Assembly: GCA_050247155.1 (NCBI GenBank)
Contig: JBFWUS010000011.1
Span: 1 to 64,000 of the forward strand
Direction of reading: 5' to 3'
Length of the DNA: 64,000 nt
Origin: Mesorhizobium_G sp050247155
Lineage (GTDB): Bacteria; Pseudomonadota; Alphaproteobacteria; Rhizobiales; Rhizobiaceae
The notes under the pieces are model-generated. The model was not told the origin of the DNA. It saw only the letters and a program-made list of their open reading frames with translations, and did no database searches. Positions 33,276-41,174 of this stretch are shown here, piece by piece. Each line of letters opens with the position of its first letter. Positions within the stretch are counted from its first letter, which is position 1. The position numbers were made by a program, and so were the translations under genes.

Positions 33276-34847
33276 ATGTCCGGCACGGAATTGCTAGAAC
33301 GACCTGCAACGCATCGGCTTGCGACGGTCTTCGCTATCCTGGTGCTGATCTTCTGCTTTATCTATTTCTTCGAGCTGGCGTCGTTTCCGTTCTCGCTCGA
33401 CGAAGAGTGGGCGGCGCTGCGCAAAAATCCCGCCGTCTGGATCGGGCAGGGACGATGGGGTTCGTTTCTCATCGAGAAATACGTGCTGTCGCAGCCGTCC
33501 ATACCCGTCCTGCCACAGATGATGTTCGGCTTCTCGTGCGCCGCCACGTTCCTGATGATTCTGCACATGGTGGGGCGTGATAACCTCAATCTGCGGCTCC
33601 CCGACTATGCGTCCTTCGTGATATTTTGCGCGTTTCCGACCTGGTTCTATATCATCGAATTTTCCTCCAACATCGGCGCGGTCGCGATCGGGCTTTTCGC
33701 CGGCATATCGGGGGTCTATCTTGCCTTTGCGGCCGGCGGAAAGCGTTGGCGTGACCCGCAGTTGCTGTTCGCCCTGTTCGTTTCCAGCTTGCTGGGCGCC
33801 TTCGCAATTTCCACATACCAAACACTGCTGTTTTGCATGTGTGCGGCATGTGCAGGAATCATTCTTGCAAGGTCTATAAGCTCTGGATCCTCAGTCGATA
33901 TTAAATATATCCTTAAATTTGCTTTTTTCCTTTTATGCTCAACCATATTATATTTAATGATATCTAATATATTCAAATATTACTATCAAGTAATCGAAAC
34001 ATACACGTATATCTTCTTTAATACGAGATATTTCCTGAATGATCCGTTGCGGGCGTTGCTCAAGACGCTCCATGAAGCCGTGGGGTTCTACGGAATCTCG
34101 GATTTTGCCTATCACAGCCCGGTATGGGCGATCCCCGTCTTGCTCGCGACGGGTATCGTTGCGCTGCTGTTTGACGGCCAGCATGGCGTTTGGAACCGCC
34201 TGGCCCTGGTCGTGGGGGCAAGCGCAATGATCCTGGTGCCGTTCGCGCTTAATCCGTTCTTTCCGGATTTCGTTCTCGGGCGCACCATGGTCGCGACTGC
34301 GATGAGTGCTTGGTTCCTAAGCTATATCGGGTTGAACAGTCCTCGCAGAACGATCCGCTGGCTGGCCAATGCCGCGCTGGTTCTGTCGATCGTCCAGATC
34401 GTCTACCTGCAAAACAAGAACCAGGCTTCCAGCTACTTTCTGGCAAAGCACGATCTGCTGGTCGCAACGTCGATCTATGATCGTCTAGGCAATGCCCCGG
34501 GCTTCCAGAAGGGCGTGCAGTATCCGATGGCCGTATTCGGCGGCCGGGAATTTCGAAGCGCCTATTCGGTGTCGGAGCGCTCGAACGCGAACGCCTCCTT
34601 CTTCGGCCCTTACCTGAACAACAATTTTCGGGTGCGTGCCTATCTCAGGATAATTGGGCTGGAGGGGTTGAGGCCCATGACCGACGATGAAATGGACAAG
34701 GTGATCGTCCGGCTGTCCCAAATGCCCATCTGGCCAGCCGCAGGCAGCGTCATACTGGAGAACGGCAACTTGCTGGTGCGGCTGAGCAAAGAGCCAGGGC
34801 CGACCGATGCAGCGTCTCTCGCGCGCGTTAACGCAGCGCAGCCGTAG
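33276..34847 (+). CDS. GtrII-like glucosyltransferase, paralogue 1
   Basis: A 523-aa polytopic membrane protein with about ten helices. FPFSLDEEWAALRK followed by WIGQGRWGSFLIEK in the first large periplasmic loop fits the acidic and Arg residues of the GtrII (Glucos_trans_II) family, which moves a sugar from polyprenyl phosphate to a surface glycan. The start 33276 (MSGTELLE) is chosen by homology to paralogue 2; the frame is open further upstream. Residues encoded by 33893-34038 are exceptionally AT-rich. The C-terminal ~130 residues form a soluble domain with YPMAVFGGREF. Confidence 0.8.
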   Translation: MSGTELLERPATHRLATVFAILVLIFCFIYFFELASFPFSLDEEWAALRKNPAVWIGQGRWGSFLIEKYVLSQPSIPVLPQMMFGFSCAATFLMILHMVGRDNLNLRLPDYASFVIFCAFPTWFYIIEFSSNIGAVAIGLFAGISGVYLAFAAGGKRWRDPQLLFALFVSSLLGAFAISTYQTLLFCMCAACAGIILARSISSGSSVDIKYILKFAFFLLCSTILYLMISNIFKYYYQVIETYTYIFFNTRYFLNDPLRALLKTLHEAVGFYGISDFAYHSPVWAIPVLLATGIVALLFDGQHGVWNRLALVVGASAMILVPFALNPFFPDFVLGRTMVATAMSAWFLSYIGLNSPRRTIRWLANAALVLSIVQIVYLQNKNQASSYFLAKHDLLVATSIYDRLGNAPGFQKGVQYPMAVFGGREFRSAYSVSERSNANASFFGPYLNNNFRVRAYLRIIGLEGLRPMTDDEMDKVIVRLSQMPIWPAAGSVILENGNLLVRLSKEPGPTDAASLARVNAAQP

Positions 34848-34897
34848 ATATTTTCGCAGCAGCGTGGGCTTGCCGAACCATCGACAAGTCCGGTGCT

Positions 34898-34934
34898 GAT
34901 TGCCGCGAGGGTTTTTTGGCTCTAAGACAACGCC
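34898..34934 (+). promoter_or_regulatory. Leader element shared with the first GtrII gene, copy 2
   Basis: Second copy of the block described at 33154-33190. The exact shared core is at 34910-34928. It lies 134 bases before the start codon at 35062 and after the stop of the first paralogue, so it was duplicated together with the gene. Confidence 0.55.
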
Positions 34935-35061
34935 GGTAGCTTGATCGCCCTCTCTGGCTTCTGCCGCGCGATCTTGTTGCTTTGCCGCGATGCGTGAGAA
35001 ATGCCTGCGAGCTGAGGTTGCTCAATGTGGTGCGGCCCGCTTCAGGGTATCTAGAGAAAAC

Positions 35062-36627
35062 ATGACCAGCAGCATCGAAATGTCAGCGCGGCCGAATTCA
35101 GAAAGGCTGGCGGCGATCTTCGGCATCCTGATGCTGATTTTCTGCTTCTGCTATTTCTTCGAACTCGCCTCTTTCCCTTTTTCGCTCGATGAGGAGTGGG
35201 CGGCGCTCCGGAAAGACCCGACCGTGTGGATCGGACAGGGACGGTGGGGTTCGTTCCTCATTGAGAAATACATTCTGCCCCAGGCCGCGATCCCCGTAGT
35301 TCCGCAACTTATGTTCGGCCTGGGCTGCGCCGCCTCCTTCTTGATGGTCTTGCGGGCGCTCGGTCGAGACATCTTCAACCTGTCGGTCGCCGACTACGCG
35401 TCCTTTGTCTTCTTCTGTGCATTTCCTGCTTGGTTCTTCATCGTCGAATTCTCGTCCAACATCGGCTCGGTGGGGCTGGGCATGACCAGTGGAACGTACG
35501 GCGCCTATCTCGCCATGACGTCAGAGCGGGCGAAAGGCGGTCTATCCGGCGTGCTCCTGCTACTGCTGGTGAGCCTCCTTGGGGCCTTCGCGATCGCGAC
35601 CTACCAGACGCTGCTGTTCTATCTGTTTTGCATTTGCGCGGGATGTCTCATCGGCAGATCGCTGCATCAGGAAGGGTCGGTCGACCGCTGGCTGCTTTTG
35701 AAAGCGGCGCTGTTTCTGATCGGATCGGTGGCCTTCTATGCCGTTGTCTCGGCGCTGTTCAAAAATCTCTATTCGATCCAGGAGACCTACACGAACGCAT
35801 TCTTTCATCTCGATTATTTCTTGGCCGATCCGGTCCAGGCAATGATCAAGACCGCGACAGAGGGCGCGGCGTTTTATGGCGTCGTCGAGGCCGTTTATCA
35901 TAGTCCTGTCTGGGCCCTGCCGATCGTCATCCTGGCCGGAGCGATCGGGCTGGCGGTAGACGGACGGCTTCACGCCTTTGGCCGACTGGCGGTGCTGGCG
36001 GGCGCCGCCGCCATCCTGGCTGCGCCATTCGCCTTAAATCCGTTCTTTCCGGGGCTCGTGCTCGGGCGAACGATGGTCGCGGTCCCGGTGGCGGCATGGC
36101 TGCTCTGCTACTTCGGTCTGAACAGCCCGCATCACGTAGTCAGAGCGGCGACAAGTGTCGCCCTGGCGGTTGCTATCGCGCAGATCGTCGTTCTGCAAAA
36201 CCGCAGCCAGGCTTCCGGCTACTTTTTGGCCAAACACGATTTGCTGGTAGCGACATCGATCTACGACCGCCTCGGCAATTCACCGGCATTCCGCAAGGGT
36301 ACTCGATATGCGATTGCCGTCTATGGCGGCCGGACCTACCGGACCGTCTTTCCGGTTCCGGCCACATCGAATGCCGCAGCGTCGTTCCTGGGACCTTTTG
36401 TGGGCAACAGCCAGCGCGTCCTGTCCTATCTCAAGATCGTCGGTCTGGAGGGATTGCGTCCGGCTACGCAAGCCGAGCTCGATGCCGTCGTTGTCCGTCT
36501 TTCCAAAATGCCGATCTGGCCCGCCGCGGGAAGCGTCGTGCTGGAGAATGGTGTTCTGCTGGTCCGGCTGGCGCGAGATCCTGGTCCCACGGAGACCGAG
36601 TCGCTAAAAAGGGTCGGTGCCTTGTAG
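35062..36627 (+). CDS. GtrII-like glucosyltransferase, paralogue 2
   Basis: A 521-aa polytopic protein aligned to paralogue 1 along its whole length without large gaps; most residues of the first 120 and of the C-terminal domain are identical by eye. FPFSLDEEWAALRK and WIGQGRWGSFLIEK are preserved. GC content is even throughout, unlike paralogue 1. It converges with gtrA, leaving 10 bases between the stops. The two copies may transfer different sugars or modify different acceptor positions (inference). Confidence 0.8.
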   Translation: MTSSIEMSARPNSERLAAIFGILMLIFCFCYFFELASFPFSLDEEWAALRKDPTVWIGQGRWGSFLIEKYILPQAAIPVVPQLMFGLGCAASFLMVLRALGRDIFNLSVADYASFVFFCAFPAWFFIVEFSSNIGSVGLGMTSGTYGAYLAMTSERAKGGLSGVLLLLLVSLLGAFAIATYQTLLFYLFCICAGCLIGRSLHQEGSVDRWLLLKAALFLIGSVAFYAVVSALFKNLYSIQETYTNAFFHLDYFLADPVQAMIKTATEGAAFYGVVEAVYHSPVWALPIVILAGAIGLAVDGRLHAFGRLAVLAGAAAILAAPFALNPFFPGLVLGRTMVAVPVAAWLLCYFGLNSPHHVVRAATSVALAVAIAQIVVLQNRSQASGYFLAKHDLLVATSIYDRLGNSPAFRKGTRYAIAVYGGRTYRTVFPVPATSNAAASFLGPFVGNSQRVLSYLKIVGLEGLRPATQAELDAVVVRLSKMPIWPAAGSVVLENGVLLVRLARDPGPTETESLKRVGAL

Positions 36628-36637
36628 CGCAGAGTTC

Positions 36638-37018
36638 CTATCGCCGCAGTAGCATGCGCCCGGCGACGAAATTGATCGTCGTCGTCGCCGCCAATGTGAG
36701 CAGGAATGCGATCCTTGCGTCGCCAGTAAACCGGATGAAGGCCTGCAGCAGCGCGAGCCCAATCAGAAACACGCCGATCGTCACCGCCCCGAGCATCAGG
36801 CGCGCCTTGAGCGAATTGTCACCGCCGACGAACACGCGGTCAGGATAAAAGATCATCACGAAGGCTAGGCCGACCAGCCAGGCGATCGTGTAGGAGACGC
36901 CCGGCGAAGCGACCAGAAGCGCGACGAAATAGACGAGCGTCGTCAGCGCTGTGTTCAGCCCGCCGGCAACCAGGAACCGTACCGCGTCCGAGCTGACATG
37001 GTCAGTTGCCCGCGGCAT
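36638..37018 (-). CDS. GtrA-like flippase
   Basis: A 126-aa four-helix membrane protein of the GtrA family: DAVRFLVAGGLNTALTTLVY at the start and NFVAGRMLLRR at the end are typical. GtrA proteins are thought to flip polyprenyl-phosphate-linked sugars to the periplasm. It overlaps the WxcM-like gene by 17 bases and ends the minus-strand unit aminotransferase-GT2-WxcM-GtrA. Confidence 0.9.
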   Translation of the reverse strand: MPRATDHVSSDAVRFLVAGGLNTALTTLVYFVALLVASPGVSYTIAWLVGLAFVMIFYPDRVFVGGDNSLKARLMLGAVTIGVFLIGLALLQAFIRFTGDARIAFLLTLAATTTINFVAGRMLLRR

Positions 37019-37961
37019 TCACCAACTCGCGAAAAGTCTCGTAGTCGCGGATATAGTCTGCCGCATCGTAAGGGTGCGAGGCCTGCACCAACAGCGCGGT
37101 GTCCGGCTCGAATTTGTACTGGATGCCCCAGACGAGCGGCGGCAGCAGCAGGCCTTTCGAGGGATGGTCCAGCACCACTTCGGCCCGGCGCTTGCCGTCA
37201 TCCACCACCACGGCCAGTTTCCCGTGCACGGCGATCAGGAACTGCGCGCACGCGCGGTGGGCATGTTCGCCGCGCACCTTGTTCGACGGCACGCCATAAA
37301 CGACGAAGGATCGCCGCGGCACGAAGGGCAGGTCCTTGCCGAACTCGATCGGGGTCAGGTCGCCGCGCAAATCAGAGAAGTAAGGCAGCCGCCAAAGCTC
37401 GCTGCCGCCGACGCCGACATCGGTTCTCGCCCCGGCCTTTTCGGCGAGAGGCGCGATCGACACCTCGGTCGGCCTTTTTGCCGACGCGGTTTGGTAGCCG
37501 ATGATCACCGCAGGATTGCCGACGACGATCGCATAGGGCGGCACGTTCTTGGTGACAACGGCGCCGGCTCCGATCATCGCCGCGCGCCCAATGCGCACTC
37601 CAGGCAGGATCGTCGCATTGGCGCCGACCGACGCCCCATCCTCGACGACCGTTTGCAGGAACGCCTCGGGATATGCCTTGGACCGCGGAAACATGTCGTT
37701 GGTAAACGTGGCGTTCGGCCCGACGAAAACCTTATTGCCCAGTCGCACGCCATCCCAGAGCTGCACGCCGCATTTCACGGTCACGTCATCGCCGACCACG
37801 ACATCGTTTTCGATGAAGACGTTGTCGCAGATATTGCAGTTCGTCCCGAGTTTCGCGCCGGGCAGCACATGGGCAAAGGCCCAGACGCGGGTGCCGGCGC
37901 CGACAGTCTGGCTTTCACACAGGCCGCGCTCATGCACGAAAACGCCTTCGGGAGCCGTCAT
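37002..37961 (-). CDS. WxcM-like bifunctional enzyme (acyltransferase + sugar ketoisomerase)
   Basis: A 319-aa fusion. Residues ~1-165 are a left-handed beta-helix acyltransferase made of hexapeptide repeats (GDDVTVKCGVQLWDGVRLGN, ILPGVRIGRAAMIGAGAVVT). Residues ~185-319 are an FdtA/QdtA-type cupin with RGEHAHRACAQFL and DAADYIRDYETF, which isomerises dTDP-6-deoxy-hexos-4-ulose to the 3-keto sugar. With the adjacent DegT aminotransferase this gives a 3-amino-3,6-dideoxyhexose that the N-terminal domain can N-acylate. The stop/start overlaps with both neighbours indicate one operon. Confidence 0.9.
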   Translation of the reverse strand: MTAPEGVFVHERGLCESQTVGAGTRVWAFAHVLPGAKLGTNCNICDNVFIENDVVVGDDVTVKCGVQLWDGVRLGNKVFVGPNATFTNDMFPRSKAYPEAFLQTVVEDGASVGANATILPGVRIGRAAMIGAGAVVTKNVPPYAIVVGNPAVIIGYQTASAKRPTEVSIAPLAEKAGARTDVGVGGSELWRLPYFSDLRGDLTPIEFGKDLPFVPRRSFVVYGVPSNKVRGEHAHRACAQFLIAVHGKLAVVVDDGKRRAEVVLDHPSKGLLLPPLVWGIQYKFEPDTALLVQASHPYDAADYIRDYETFRELVNAAGN

Positions 37962-38899
37962 GGTTTGCCATCTCCGGTGACGACATGGCTGACGATGCGC
38001 AGCGGCCGCCGTTTGGTGTTTTCGGCCGTGCGCCAGATGTAGAGACCGAGAATGCCCTGCACGGTCAGGATCAGCGAGCCGAGGAAAAGGGTCAGCAGGA
38101 TCTGTGTGGCGTAACCGGCCTGTTCGATATAGCCGGACAGCTTACCGATGATCGTCACGATAGCTAGCACGAGGCTGACCGCGCAACCGATGGCGCCGAT
38201 CCACAGAACCATCATGATCGGGAAATCGGAAAAGGACAAAACACTGTCCATCATGTAGCGCAGGCGGCGCGAAAAGTTCCAGGCGCTCTTGCCGTGCACG
38301 CGCGGCTGGCGCTGGTAGCCGACGAATTCGCGCCGGAAGCCGACCCAGAAAAGCTGCACCACCAGCGAGCTGTTCGGCTCTTCGATCGACAGCACCGCGT
38401 CGCGCACCGCGCGGGTGCAAGCAAAGATGTCGACGCCGCCCTTCGGCATGTCCGGCAGCACCACCTTGCGGTAAGCGTTCCAGAAGATGTTGGACAACGT
38501 CTTGGTCAGCCAGGGATCGCTGCGTCCGGTTCGCTCGCCGAACACGACGTCCGCCCGGCCGCTGTCCAGGATTTCAAAAAATCGGACGATCAGTTCCGGC
38601 GGTTCCTGCAAGTCCGCCGCCATCGCCGCGATGTGCTCGCCGCTTGCCATTTCCATGCCCGTTCGGATCGCCGTGAAGGAGCCGAAATTGCGGGCGTGGA
38701 ACACGACCTTGCAAGGATAAGGCGTCTTTGCCGAAAGCTCGACCAGCAATTGCCCGGAATTGTCAGGCGAGCCGTCGATGACGAATATTACTTCGAGATC
38801 GCCGCCGACGTCTCTGTTCAAGTCCTCTAGCGCTGCGGCTAGGCTCGGGATATTCGCGGCGTTGCGATAGACCGGGATGACCAGCGAGCGCTTTGTCAT
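37958..38899 (-). CDS. GT2 polyprenyl-phosphate glycosyltransferase (GtrB/ArnC type)
   Basis: A 313-aa enzyme. The GT-A domain starts TKRSLVIPVYRNAANIPSL and shows IFVIDGSPDNS and AADLQEPPELI (the usual DADLQ reads AADLQ). Two C-terminal membrane helices (MMVLWIGAIGCAVSLVLAIV; LLTLFLGSLILTVQGILGLY) match GtrB/ArnC/DPMS-type enzymes that load a sugar on undecaprenyl phosphate. ATG 38899 overlaps the aminotransferase stop (ATGA). Confidence 0.88.
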   Translation of the reverse strand: MTKRSLVIPVYRNAANIPSLAAALEDLNRDVGGDLEVIFVIDGSPDNSGQLLVELSAKTPYPCKVVFHARNFGSFTAIRTGMEMASGEHIAAMAADLQEPPELIVRFFEILDSGRADVVFGERTGRSDPWLTKTLSNIFWNAYRKVVLPDMPKGGVDIFACTRAVRDAVLSIEEPNSSLVVQLFWVGFRREFVGYQRQPRVHGKSAWNFSRRLRYMMDSVLSFSDFPIMMVLWIGAIGCAVSLVLAIVTIIGKLSGYIEQAGYATQILLTLFLGSLILTVQGILGLYIWRTAENTKRRPLRIVSHVVTGDGKP

Positions 38900-40005
38900 C
38901 GTGCTTCCCAGTCGGCCAGCGCCGTGCAGACGCGGTTGATTTCCGCCTCGCTCATGCCGGGGAAGCAAGGCAGCGTGACGATGCGTTCAACCGATGCACG
39001 CGAGGCGGCGAGACCGTCTGTACTGACCCGTTGCGGCAAGTCGCGCCAGCCATGCTGATCGCAATCCAAGATCGGATAGTGGATTTCCGAGGCAATGCCG
39101 CGTTCGGTCAGGAACGCGCGGAATGCTTCGCGCTTGTCGCTCAGCGCCACGGCGAGATGAACGACCGAGCCTGCCGATCGTTCGAGAAATCTGGTCCTGT
39201 CGCCGGTCGCCGCCAGGAACCGCGCCATGATGGCGTTGCGCTCGGCGTTGTGCTTGTCCAGGTGCGGCAACAGTGCCGACAGGATCGCGGCTTGCATCTC
39301 GTCCATGCGCGAATTGCGCGCGCCGGAGAGTGCGATGTCGTATTTCGCGCGCCAGCCATATTGCTGCAAAGCGCGCACCGTGCCGGCCAGCTTGGCGTCG
39401 TTTGTCACGATCGCGCCGCCGTCGCCGAAAGCGCCGAGGTTTTTGGTCGGGTAGAAGCTGAAGGTGGCGATGTCGCCCATTGTTCCAGTCAGCCGGTCAC
39501 CCAGCCGCGCGCCGTGCGACTGTGCGCAATCCTCGACAATCGACACGCTGGCATAACCGGCCTTGTCCATTGCCGCGCGCAAGGCCGATACGTCGACTAC
39601 ATTGCCGTAGAGATGAGTGGCGACAACAGCCAGCGTCTTGCCGGACAGCGCGGCGATGGCCGAATTGAGGTTCAGGGTCTGCGTGGCCGAGTCGATATCC
39701 GCGTAAACCGGCGTCAGGCCGATCTGGCGGCAGGCCGTGGTGGTGTAACCGCCGGCATTAGCGACGGTTACAACTTCAAGCCCTGCCGGGTCCCGGTCGC
39801 TGAGCAATGCGCGCAGTGTGATCTCCAGCGCGTCCGTCCCGTTGGCAACCAGCAGGCATTCGGCGACGCCGAGATACGCGCGAAATTCTTCGGCAAACGC
39901 CTTGCCGCGGGGGCCGTTCAGCCACCAGCCGGAGCGCATCGCGTCCAACGCGGCCTGCTCGACCGCATCCTGATGCAGACCGAACAGCCGTTTCAGGTCG
40001 TTCAT
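38896..40005 (-). CDS. DegT/DnrJ/EryC1/StrS aminotransferase
   Basis: A 369-aa PLP enzyme for nucleotide-sugar amination. The Schiff-base Lys lies in SFYPTKNLGAFGDGGAI, and VEDCAQSHGAR and GTDALEITLRALL are family hallmarks. It probably aminates the 3-keto sugar made by the WxcM-type cupin (FdtB/QdtB-like role). ATG 40005 (MNDLKRLFG) is preferred to an upstream in-frame ATG at 40101 by family N-terminus. It is the first gene of the minus-strand decoration operon. Confidence 0.92.
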   Translation of the reverse strand: MNDLKRLFGLHQDAVEQAALDAMRSGWWLNGPRGKAFAEEFRAYLGVAECLLVANGTDALEITLRALLSDRDPAGLEVVTVANAGGYTTTACRQIGLTPVYADIDSATQTLNLNSAIAALSGKTLAVVATHLYGNVVDVSALRAAMDKAGYASVSIVEDCAQSHGARLGDRLTGTMGDIATFSFYPTKNLGAFGDGGAIVTNDAKLAGTVRALQQYGWRAKYDIALSGARNSRMDEMQAAILSALLPHLDKHNAERNAIMARFLAATGDRTRFLERSAGSVVHLAVALSDKREAFRAFLTERGIASEIHYPILDCDQHGWRDLPQRVSTDGLAASRASVERIVTLPCFPGMSEAEINRVCTALADWEAR

Positions 40006-40223
40006 GGGGATAGGGGGCTGGTTGGTCAACGGCTTCGGCCACACAAGGTCAGGTTGCGGCAACTGATTCCTGTCCGGAACCCTGCGACTGCCGGTTGGCA
40101 CTACAGAGGTGTGCTGATTTCGTCAACAAATCCAGCGCCGCACCGGCGTTTCGCCCACAGGTGGCCTATCAAGCGGATACGCCTGCCACGCGACGGCAAC
40201 AGGCGGCCAACTATCATCGAACG

Positions 40224-40568
40224 ATGGCAAAAATCATCGACCGCGATCAATGGGCTGACGTCCCGGATGTCTGGAAGGGCGAGCTGGAATGCGGCCCGTT
40301 CGGCGCCAACCTCTGCCTGATTTTCAATGTTCTCGAAAGTCCTGGCGGCGGACCCCTACTGCACAAACACCCTTATCCGGAAACCTTTATCATCAGGCAG
40401 GGCAGGGGGCTGTTCATGGTCGGCGATAAGGAGATCGTCGGTGAGGCCGGGCAGATCCTGATCGTTCCCGCAGACACGCCGCACAAATTCACCAATCTTG
40501 GGCCTGGACCGCTGGAGACGATCGATATTCACGAAAGAGGGACGTTCGAGACGGAGTGGCTGGAGTAG
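40224..40568 (+). CDS. Small cupin domain protein
   Basis: A 114-aa single-domain cupin. The two cupin motifs are LLHKHPYPETFIIRQGRG (His pair and Glu) and IVPADTPHKFTNLGPG (third His). It could bind a metal and a small ligand. The ATG 40224 follows a long in-frame stretch without ribosome-binding site and fits family length. It is divergent from the aminotransferase gene. The substrate is unknown; a role in sugar metabolism is only positional. Confidence 0.82.
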   Translation: MAKIIDRDQWADVPDVWKGELECGPFGANLCLIFNVLESPGGGPLLHKHPYPETFIIRQGRGLFMVGDKEIVGEAGQILIVPADTPHKFTNLGPGPLETIDIHERGTFETEWLE

Positions 40569-40570
40569 GG

Positions 40571-40624
40571 TTCTTCCTTCGCCCCGTTTACGGGGAGAAG
40601 GTGCCCGAAGGGCGGATGAGGGGC
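40571..40624. repeat. Family B palindromic repeat (solo left half)
   Basis: CCTTCGCCCCGTTTACGGGG continues AAGGTGCCCGAAGGGCGGAT, the same order as the left half at 13144-13200. It lies between the cupin and DUF6665 genes, which converge. Confidence 0.75.
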
Positions 40625-40652
40625 GGTGCCGTGGTTCGAACGTCTGGCGAAA

Positions 40653-40967
40653 TTATCTCGCCCCCAGCCTCACCAGCACCTCTCGCGGTATTCCATATTC
40701 CCGTATCGCGTCGTCGTGTCGGCGCAGACCGCAGAGTTCGCGCTGTATAAAATAAGCCCACACGGCCTCGGCGGCATCCTTGAGCAGAGGAATCCGCTCA
40801 GACTTGTCGCCTTGAAACGCCCGCAGCGCCGCCATGCGCTCGGCGACCACACGGCCGGCGTGGCCGAGAGATGACGCCTTCTCGGCGGCCACTTCATAGT
40901 CGAGCGCCAGTTGCAGGCTGTCTTGCAGCGTTGCGGCGGAGAAACGCGAGGGCGGGCGCAGGGTCAT
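40653..40967 (-). CDS. DUF6665-type small helical protein
   Basis: A 104-aa, mostly helical protein. AATLQDSLQLALDYEVAAEK and VWAYFIQRELCGLRRHDDAI are the recognisable segments, the latter matching the DUF6665 family as I remember it. ATG 40967 is used because upstream in-frame sequence runs into the palindromic repeat. The function is unknown. Confidence 0.75.
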   Translation of the reverse strand: MTLRPPSRFSAATLQDSLQLALDYEVAAEKASSLGHAGRVVAERMAALRAFQGDKSERIPLLKDAAEAVWAYFIQRELCGLRRHDDAIREYGIPREVLVRLGAR

Positions 40968-40990
40968 GCGAAACCGGCAGTATTGGCATT

Positions 40991-41154
40991 GCCCCTCACC
41001 CTTACCCTCTCCCCGTGAAGGACGGGGAGAGGGAGACCTCGGCGTTGAGAAACGTATTGCAATTGTAGCGCCGGGCGGCAAGTTGGAAAGCTTGCAGGAA
41101 CGCTGCCGTCTCCCTCTCCCCATATTTCATGGGGAGAGGGTAAGGGTGAGGGGC
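40991..41154. repeat. Family B-related palindromic repeat pair
   Basis: GCCCCTCACCCTTACCCTCT is mirrored by GAGAGGGTAAGGGTGAGGGGC, and each arm has its own small hairpin (CTCTCCCCGTGAAGGACGGG; CTCTCCCCATATTTCATGGG). The block lies between the DUF6665 gene and the ABC exporter on the minus strand. Confidence 0.8.
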
Positions 41155-41174
41155 AGCGCTGACAGGTCACAAAA

